From positions 1-5,741 of the forward strand of contig DONH01000014.1 in assembly GCA_003509235.1 (NCBI GenBank): DNA of 5,741 nt. Reading direction: 5' to 3'. The DNA comes from Planctomycetaceae bacterium (lineage in GTDB: Bacteria; Planctomycetota; Planctomycetia; Pirellulales; UBA1268). The position numbers were made by a program, and so were the translations under genes. The stretch's first letter is position 1. Every line of letters starts with the position of its first letter. Below are positions 1 through 4,907 of the stretch, piece by piece. The notes under the pieces are model-generated. The model had not been told where the DNA came from. It made no database searches and worked only from the letters and a program-made list of their open reading frames with translations.

Positions 1-1067
1 CGATATCGAAGTTCACTCGCGTATTCGACTTCAACAGGAAGGCGTGCAAATTCTTCAATCATGTATTCTCCAACAAGTGCCGAGTGCCAGCTTGTGCCAC
101 ATCCTGTTAGGACAATTCGATTTATGTTCTGTAGCTGAGAAGGGGTGAGATTGAGGCCGCCGAAGATTGAGGTTGCATCATCTCGATCAATTCGGCCTCT
201 CATTGCTGCAGTAACAGTCTCTGGCTGTTCGTAAATTTCTTTAAGCATGAAGTGGGCATAATCACCCATGCCAACATCATTTGCGTCGAGTGAAAGAGGC
301 TGTACAGTTGGTTCAACTCTTCCAGCGTCTCGGTGAATAACTCGAAGCTGTTGACGTTTGATAACAGCAATTTCATGATCAGCTAGATAGACGATTCTGT
401 CGGTATGACCAGCGAGAGGGCTTGCGTCACTTGCAATAAAGAATTCGTCATCGCCTACTCCGATAACGAGTGGGCTCCCTAATCTTGCGGCAACTAAGAG
501 ATCGGGTTGGTCCCGAAAAAGTACCAGTAGTCCATGTGTGCCGCGCAGATGACCGATGGCTTCACGAACTGCTACCACATAAGGAGAATCTGTGACGTCA
601 TCAGCCAGTCGTGGTCCCTCTGACAAGGTCTGCTTTAGACAACTGTCGATCAAATGAGCTATTACTTCTGAATCAGTTTCAGACTGAAAGACATAACCCT
701 CTACTTCGAGTCTCGCTTTAATGCTGTGATAGTTTTCAACGACTCCGTTGTGGACGACCGCCACCGAATGTCCCTGTCCCTTTGCGCAGCCACCCCCGAG
801 ATGAGGATGTGCATTACCATCTGTCGGAGGTCCATGCGTTGCCCATCGAGTATGGCCAATACCGATAGAGCTATCTGGTAGATCTTCTGCAATGAGCGCT
901 TCTAAATTGGCGAGTCGGCCAGCAGATTTCCGAACAGAGAGGTGCCCCTCGTGGTCTAGTACGGCAACTCCGGAGGAATCATAGCCACGATATTCGAGTC
1001 GTTGTAAGCCCTCGAGAATACGTTCACAAGCGCGTCGAAAACCAATGTAGCCAACAATTCCACACAT
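1..1067 (-). CDS. glmS: Glutamine--fructose-6-phosphate aminotransferase (isomerizing), N-terminal part, cut by the window edge
   Basis: Makes glucosamine-6-phosphate from fructose-6-phosphate and glutamine in the cytoplasm, the committed step to UDP-GlcNAc, peptidoglycan and lipid A. The visible 355 residues begin MCGIVGYIG; Cys2 becomes the N-terminal nucleophile of the class II glutamine amidotransferase domain (about residues 1-235). Other family motifs are LEYRGYDSSG (24-33), GHTRWATHG (71-79), HNGVVEN (106-112) and SETDSEVIAHL (129-139). The first sugar-isomerase (SIS) domain starts near residue 318 with LTGCGTSWHSA and reaches YASELRY at the edge; the rest of that domain and the whole second SIS domain lie outside (the E. 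coli enzyme has 609 residues). The ATG is fixed by the mature-Cys motif and by a GGAGA eight bases upstream. The glutaminase domain has a short Gly-rich insertion at about 91-99 compared with E. coli. It is divergent from kdsB. The paralogue PurF is excluded by the SIS domain. No frameshift is seen. Confidence 0.97.
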   Translation of the reverse strand, partial: MCGIVGYIGFRRACERILEGLQRLEYRGYDSSGVAVLDHEGHLSVRKSAGRLANLEALIAEDLPDSSIGIGHTRWATHGPPTDGNAHPHLGGGCAKGQGHSVAVVHNGVVENYHSIKARLEVEGYVFQSETDSEVIAHLIDSCLKQTLSEGPRLADDVTDSPYVVAVREAIGHLRGTHGLLVLFRDQPDLLVAARLGSPLVIGVGDDEFFIASDASPLAGHTDRIVYLADHEIAVIKRQQLRVIHRDAGRVEPTVQPLSLDANDVGMGDYAHFMLKEIYEQPETVTAAMRGRIDRDDATSIFGGLNLTPSQLQNINRIVLTGCGTSWHSALVGEYMIEEFARLPVEVEYASELRY

Positions 1068-1075
1068 ATTTACAT

Positions 1076-1080
1076 TCTCC
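1076..1080 (-). promoter_or_regulatory. Ribosome binding site of glmS
   Basis: Read on the minus strand the sequence is GGAGA, followed by eight bases and then the ATG of glmS. It is a good Shine-Dalgarno match at normal spacing and supports the start codon placed at 1067. I saw no glmS ribozyme-like structure in the leader, and that element is known mainly from Firmicutes. Confidence 0.75.
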
Positions 1081-1099
1081 GTGCTGATTAATACCTTCG

Positions 1100-1111
1100 A
1101 ACTTTAAAGTT
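1100..1111. repeat. Perfect 12-base palindrome AACTTTAAAGTT in the glmS/kdsB intergenic region
   Basis: AACTTTAAAGTT equals its own reverse complement, and the symmetry stops at the next base on each side. It lies 33 bases upstream of the glmS start codon, where a dimeric repressor could act on glmS, and about 157 bases upstream of kdsB. It has no loop, so it is more like a protein-binding site than an RNA hairpin. An AT-rich 12-base palindrome can also occur by chance; no second copy was noticed in the window. Confidence 0.3.
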
Positions 1112-1267
1112 GATTTGGGGTTCAGTGAAATACGTCTTTTCAACTCGGGAGAATATGCGTATTGCTATTCACTATGAGTTCGTAATAAGCCTGCGCAATT
1201 TCGCTAAGATGCCCTGCCTAGCAACTGAAATAAAGCCTGTACCGCTTAGTAGTTAAAGATTTTTCAA

Positions 1268-2086
1268 ATGAAGTGTTCCGCAGTCATCACCATTCCAGCA
1301 CGGCTAGCAAGCCAGCGACTACCGAACAAAATGCTTTTAGCCGAGACGGGTCGTACGCTCATTGAGCATACGTGGAGAAATGCATCAAAAGTATCAAAAG
1401 CTATTGACGTCTTTGTCATCACTGACAGCGACCTAATTCGGCAAGAGGTGCAGAGGTTTGGTGGCAAGCCAATTTTAACGTCTCCTGATGCAACGAGTGG
1501 CACAGCGAGAATAGTTGAAGCACTTCCGTCCCTGCCAGATGCGGATATTGTTGTGAATCTGCAAGGTGATGAACCCGAGTTGGTTCCCTCAGCAATAGAC
1601 GCTGCCCTTACGTGCTTGGAAGAATACCCCAAGGCGCATGTGGCAACACTTGTGACGCCTATTCGCGAAAAGGCTGCTCTTCATGATCCGTCTGTCGTCA
1701 AGGCGGAGTTGACGCCTTGGGCAAGTGAATCCACTCCGCAGGAGAATGGATTGCATCCAAAGGCTTGGCGAGCAATTACTTTTAGTCGAGCAGCAGTACC
1801 GGCAGCGAGGGAATGGCATGATAGTTTACTTACAAAAACACCACCCCTATTTTGGCAGCATGTTGGTGTGTATGCTTACAAAAGGGCAGTGCTCGAAAAT
1901 TGGAGTTGCCTCCCAGAATCACCCTTGGCTGAACTTGAGAGTCTTGAGCAATTACGGCTCATTGAGGCCGGAACTTCAATGATTGCAGTGGCCATTGATC
2001 AGGCAGCCAGAGGCATCGATACTGCTGCAGATTATTCGGCCTTTGTGGAGCGATTTTGTAACCATTCGTCAAAAGCCCAAAACTAG
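1268..2086 (+). CDS. kdsB: 3-deoxy-manno-octulosonate cytidylyltransferase (CMP-Kdo synthetase)
   Basis: Couples CTP to Kdo, giving CMP-Kdo and pyrophosphate; CMP-Kdo is the donor for Kdo transfer to lipid A. The protein has 272 residues (E. coli KdsB 248). Family motifs in order: nucleotide-binding loop IPARLASQRLPNKML (9-23), TSGTAR (76-81), NLQGDEP (97-103), FSRAAVP (172-178), HVGVYAYKR (198-206), SPLAELESLEQLRLIEAG (218-235) and RGIDTAADY (248-256). Asp101 and Asp251 fit the metal-binding aspartates known in the family. Two departures are seen: SGTAR where E. coli has SGTER, and about 16 extra residues near 147-167, between VKAEL and the FSR motif. The ATG is the first possible start after an in-frame TAG at 1250-1252. 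No clear Shine-Dalgarno precedes it. Its stop overlaps the stop of the convergent TPR gene. The related NeuA-type CMP-sialate synthetases fit less well because the SPLE-type LEQLR motif is specific to KdsB. Confidence 0.94.
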   Translation: MKCSAVITIPARLASQRLPNKMLLAETGRTLIEHTWRNASKVSKAIDVFVITDSDLIRQEVQRFGGKPILTSPDATSGTARIVEALPSLPDADIVVNLQGDEPELVPSAIDAALTCLEEYPKAHVATLVTPIREKAALHDPSVVKAELTPWASESTPQENGLHPKAWRAITFSRAAVPAAREWHDSLLTKTPPLFWQHVGVYAYKRAVLENWSCLPESPLAELESLEQLRLIEAGTSMIAVAIDQAARGIDTAADYSAFVERFCNHSSKAQN

Positions 2087-3930
2087 TCAAAGGGCCTGCG
2101 CGGTTTCTCTTGGCCCATTGGCTGTTTCTTTCGGTCTGCATTGTTTTCTTTTGTGGAACTCTCTTCTGAGTCATCCGTTGCTGTTTCATTATCCGACAGC
2201 TCTGCTTCAGCCATGCTTTGTTTTTCGCGCCAAGGCTTTTCTTCTTTGTAACTGCTTAATTCTTTTTTGAGCTGTTCATCGATGCCTCCATTTCCGGCGT
2301 CGGCAGCAAGCGCTTTTCGGCTAAATTCACAAGCTTTTTTGAAATCACCGCTTTCGGCATATCCGGCTGCTAGCGTGCTAATTATGTGTGCAGCTTTCCA
2401 CTCTGTTTCTTCGCATGCTTTGGTTGCAAGTTCGATTGCTTGTGTTGCGTCGCGAAGTTCATTATCCGGTGATGTTGCGAAGAGCCATGCAAGATTATTG
2501 AGTACTCCAGAGTCTTCGGGGTGTAATTTTAATGCTGCCTTAAGATCTCGAGCAGCCTTTTTGTGCTCACCGATGGAGATCAGAGCATCGCTCCTTCCTC
2601 GCAAACTCAAGAACAGCGTTTTGTCGAGAGAGAGTGACTTTCCAAACCAGGCTATGGCAGCCCGCGGCTGTTTTGCAGCAAGATGCAACATACCTAGTTG
2701 CCCTAGAACAAGTGGATCAGGCGGGTCTTGCTTCGCAATCGTTGTGAAGTCACGAATCGCTGCGGAGTACTCGCCAGCATCAGCAGCCATGAGGCCACGA
2801 AGTTCTAGTGCAGCTGGATTGCCGGGCTGATTTTTAAGCACTTTTGCCAAGTCAGTTGCAGCCGCTTCAAGGTTTCCGGATTGCTGTTGGATCCGAGCCC
2901 GCAGAACAAGTGGCACAGCCTTTTGAGGTGAGATTTCAATAGCCTTATCGAGGTCAGCCAGAGCCCCCGGTTTTTCTCCAAGCATCGCCAGTACACGGGC
3001 CCTTTGAAGCCGTGGGGCGGCCGAATCGGGAGTGATCTCGATTGCTTTATCAAACGCGTTCTTAGCTTCCTCTAGTCGTTCGTTATCATCGAGCTCATTG
3101 TCCATCATGTAAGACATGCCCAGAGCTTCGTACACGCCGGACTCATTTGGATCTTGTTTCAAGGCAGCAATAAAATCTTCACGCGCCGGTCCAAACTCAT
3201 TTCGAAGTAGTCTGAAGAGCCCTCGCGTGCGACGGAATCGAGTATCGGTGGGTGCGAGTGCAACAGCCTTGTCATAGTGAACGGCACGCTTCGGGCCATT
3301 TTCTAATAAGTTGCCTTGAACAATATGTGCTTCTGCTAATTCAACAGGATTTTGATCCGAGGAAAGAAATTTTATTGCCATGTCGGCAGACTTTTTTGCC
3401 TTATCCGGATTTCCTCCGGGGAGGGCTTGGAGTCGAGCAATCATGAGATGCGCGAGACCAAGTTTCGGATCACGTTTAACTAATTCGTTGAGATCGCGCA
3501 TTGCGAATGATCGCATTCTTGGCCAATCTGGAGTTGGGCGTGGAGCATCAAATATCGCATCAACGAGCATCACAGAGCGGTCAATAAGCGTGCCTACAAT
3601 GAGGTTGTCGGCGAAGTCTTTTGAACCTTTCGGGAGACCTTTACGTATCGCACGGCGACAGAGGTCAATCACCTTCTCGAAATCATCTAGGCTTTGGGCC
3701 GATAATTTTTGTTCGATCGCTGCATCGAGATCAGGTTGCCCATCATTGCTAATCGAGTCTTCCTTTTCGGAACTTTCAGCCTTAGTTTCTGCTGCGATGC
3801 AAACTGGAAGTGTGTCAGGAGCGAGGCCGACTACGCAGCAAGAAAAGGCCGTTGCTAGCCAAATCAAACAAGCCTTTTGTCGACGTACTAAAGTCGATCG
3901 ACAGATCAATGGGCAACGAGGCGTTTGCAT
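2083..3930 (-). CDS. Secreted or periplasmic TPR-repeat protein of planctomycete type
   Basis: This 615-residue protein is probably a protein-protein interaction scaffold; no catalytic domain is seen. Residues 1-19 are basic (LVRRQK), 20-48 are hydrophobic (ACLIWLATAF onward) and end near IAA|ETK, which fits a Sec signal peptide; there is no proper lipobox or full Tat motif. A charged linker (48-75) follows. TPR units run from about 150 to 545. Five are exactly 34 residues and contiguous (303, 337, 371, 405, 439), for example GALADLDKAIEISP. The unit at 263-302 carries about six extra residues (LDDNERLEE). The unit from 473 (NNLAWLFATSP) and that from 512 (GYAESGDFKKACEFSRKAL) form the typical planctomycete ending, followed by KPWRE and a polar, acidic-basic tail (570-615). 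The start at 3930 is chosen because AAGGA lies eight bases upstream and the signal peptide begins there. The frame stays open upstream to an ATG at 4134 inside the permease gene. The partner is unknown. Confidence 0.88.
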   Translation of the reverse strand: MQTPRCPLICRSTLVRRQKACLIWLATAFSCCVVGLAPDTLPVCIAAETKAESSEKEDSISNDGQPDLDAAIEQKLSAQSLDDFEKVIDLCRRAIRKGLPKGSKDFADNLIVGTLIDRSVMLVDAIFDAPRPTPDWPRMRSFAMRDLNELVKRDPKLGLAHLMIARLQALPGGNPDKAKKSADMAIKFLSSDQNPVELAEAHIVQGNLLENGPKRAVHYDKAVALAPTDTRFRRTRGLFRLLRNEFGPAREDFIAALKQDPNESGVYEALGMSYMMDNELDDNERLEEAKNAFDKAIEITPDSAAPRLQRARVLAMLGEKPGALADLDKAIEISPQKAVPLVLRARIQQQSGNLEAAATDLAKVLKNQPGNPAALELRGLMAADAGEYSAAIRDFTTIAKQDPPDPLVLGQLGMLHLAAKQPRAAIAWFGKSLSLDKTLFLSLRGRSDALISIGEHKKAARDLKAALKLHPEDSGVLNNLAWLFATSPDNELRDATQAIELATKACEETEWKAAHIISTLAAGYAESGDFKKACEFSRKALAADAGNGGIDEQLKKELSSYKEEKPWREKQSMAEAELSDNETATDDSEESSTKENNADRKKQPMGQEKPRRPFD

Positions 3931-3938
3931 GCAGGTTT

Positions 3939-3943
3939 TCCTT
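3939..3943 (-). promoter_or_regulatory. Ribosome binding site that decides the TPR protein start
   Basis: Read on the minus strand it is AAGGA, eight bases before the ATG at 3930. It favours this internal Met over the upstream in-frame ATG at 4134, which would add 68 residues and overlap the permease gene. Confidence 0.7.
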
Positions 3944-3987
3944 GGAAACAAAGTGTTGTTACGAAGTGTGTGGTAAGTGGAAAATGA

Positions 3988-4015
3988 ATTGTACGGAATT
4001 AAAAAATGTAGCCAA
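3988..4015 (-). promoter_or_regulatory. Candidate sigma-70-like promoter for the TPR gene
   Basis: On the minus strand TTGGCT (4010-4015, four of six matches to TTGACA) is followed by 16 bases and TACAAT (3988-3993, five of six matches to TATAAT). Transcription would start near 3981 and give a leader of about 50 bases. It lies in the only gap between the ABC genes and the TPR gene. Promoter consensus in this lineage is poorly known, so this is a candidate only. The -35 box overlaps one arm of the proposed terminator. Confidence 0.35.
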
Positions 4016-4039
4016 TTCTCGCGTTTCACCCGAAGGCTA
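4001..4039 (-). terminator. Candidate intrinsic terminator after the ABC operon
   Basis: On the minus strand TAGCC (4035-4039) can pair with GGCTA (4009-4013), and the inner TTC and GAA can add three pairs across a two-base TT bulge. A run of six T (4001-4006) follows two bases after the stem. It lies 28 bases past the permease stop. The stem is short and the loop about 13 bases, so the structure is weak; Rho-dependent ending or read-through into the TPR gene is possible. Confidence 0.35.
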
Positions 4040-4066
4040 ATTTTTAATGTCAGGACTATCGTTCTG

Positions 4067-4897
4067 TTAAAGCGGGGCAGGAAGGTCACGTCGGTTAAAG
4101 ATATAACCCCCAAGAACGTAGCCGGTAATGCCAATTCCTAAAAGAATTCCATTATATTGGAGCAGGAGTTGCCAGTCAGCCCAGGCCCCCCCCACAAGTC
4201 TCTGTGGTTCATAGGCATTAAAGACTGAGAAATACCCAACCCAGCTCAACGTTTCACTCAGGCGGCCAACAAGTTTTGTTAAGAGGGAAGTTACGTAGAA
4301 GGCGCAGAGAATCCCTATGGTTCTCCACCGGTAGCTATCACATGCTGAGATGCATGTGGCCAATCCACTCATGCACACCATGAGCCCAAAGACATTGAGA
4401 GCAGCAGGCAGGAAATCAAGCGGGTTCATCTTTCCCGACCAAGGGCCGAATTGAATAGCGGTGAAAACAGATGCGTACAAAATCATACAGAGACAGAAGC
4501 CGCCGCAGATAGTTGCAAATGCTTGCGTTGCATAGAGAGCTCTTCGACGAACTGGTTGGGCGAGAATCATTTCAAGAGTCCCGCGTTCGAGTTGGCCAGA
4601 CACAGCATCACTACCACGTGTTACTCCCCAGACCGTTGCGGTGAGCACAACAACTGGGTCAACGAAAGCCAGCGCGACTCTTCCTACATATGTGGCCACT
4701 TCCGAAAAAGGAACCCCAGACATTTTCTGCCAATCTTCAGGAATGGCCTGAAGAAGAACATTCTGAAAAGCATTCATTTCGATCTGGGCAGAAAGACCAA
4801 TATAGAGCCAGGGAAAGGCGGCCCACAGTACAGCAAATGCCAAGCCCAGCAGCGATTGATCTCCCCATGTTTTCCTCCAGATTGCAGTATTCCACAT
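4067..4897 (-). CDS. ABC-2 type transporter permease
   Basis: Integral inner-membrane subunit that should pair with the ATPase encoded immediately upstream to form an exporter-type ABC transporter; the substrate cannot be told from sequence. The 276 residues start MWNTAIWRKTW and hold about six hydrophobic segments: roughly 15-36, 71-92, 124-150, 162-185, 192-210 and 245-267. Between segments two and three is the typical ABC-2 motif: GSDAVSGQLERGTLEMILAQPVRR, beginning at residue 95. The C-terminus is short and basic-polar (FNRRDLPAPL). The start at 4897 lies 10 bases after the ATPase stop. The best Shine-Dalgarno, AAGGAG at 4913-4918, is 15 bases away, longer than usual. An in-frame ATG at 5032 would overlap the ATPase by 125 bases and adds residues not typical of the family, so it is rejected. 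A run of eight G occurs in codons 236-238. Translation is probably coupled to the ATPase. Confidence 0.85.
   Translation of the reverse strand: MWNTAIWRKTWGDQSLLGLAFAVLWAAFPWLYIGLSAQIEMNAFQNVLLQAIPEDWQKMSGVPFSEVATYVGRVALAFVDPVVVLTATVWGVTRGSDAVSGQLERGTLEMILAQPVRRRALYATQAFATICGGFCLCMILYASVFTAIQFGPWSGKMNPLDFLPAALNVFGLMVCMSGLATCISACDSYRWRTIGILCAFYVTSLLTKLVGRLSETLSWVGYFSVFNAYEPQRLVGGAWADWQLLLQYNGILLGIGITGYVLGGYIFNRRDLPAPL
4186..4193 (-). repeat. Homopolymer G8 tract inside the permease gene
   Basis: Eight consecutive C on the plus strand read as eight G in the coding strand, spanning the Val-Gly-Gly-Ala codons (RLVGGAWAD, about residues 233-241). The present length keeps the frame open to the expected C-terminus. 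Gain or loss of one base would shift the frame and change the last 38 or so residues, including the final membrane segment. Confidence 0.6.
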
Positions 4898-4907
4898 AAC
4901 GATAAAC

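Larger units (their letters stand above)
1068..1267. promoter_or_regulatory. Divergent intergenic region between glmS and kdsB, presumed to hold both promoters
   Basis: These 200 bases separate two genes transcribed away from each other, so both promoters should lie here. The region is AT-rich compared with the flanking genes. No hexamer pair matches the sigma-70 consensus well enough at 16-18 base spacing to be named. The nearest candidates (TTGATT at 1110 and TTGCTA at 1162, plus strand) have no good -10 partner. The only clear structure is the 12-base palindrome at 1100-1111. Function is inferred from gene orientation only. Confidence 0.5.

Noticed and set aside
1068..1267. glmS ribozyme or other riboswitch in the glmS leader
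   Set aside because: No ribozyme core pattern or long paired structure is seen in the 200 bases, and the element is known mainly from Firmicutes.
2092..2116. GGGCC/GGCCC hairpin just past the kdsB stop, as a kdsB terminator
   Set aside because: Five-base stem with a 15-base loop and no T-run after it; it also lies inside the TPR coding region. Too weak to call.
2267..2830. 187-residue plus-strand open frame opposite the TPR gene
   Set aside because: Ser/Ala/Arg-rich low-complexity translation typical of the antisense of an Ala/Leu-rich TPR gene; no domain and no ribosome binding site.
3380..3976. 198-residue plus-strand open frame opposite the TPR N-terminal region
   Set aside because: Same antisense shadow pattern, with no recognisable motif, opposite a well-supported gene.
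3931..4134. 68-residue N-terminal extension of the TPR protein up to the ATG at 4134
   Set aside because: It would overlap the permease 3' end by 68 bases, has no family-like sequence, and would bury a clear signal peptide; the internal ATG at 3930 has a good ribosome binding site.
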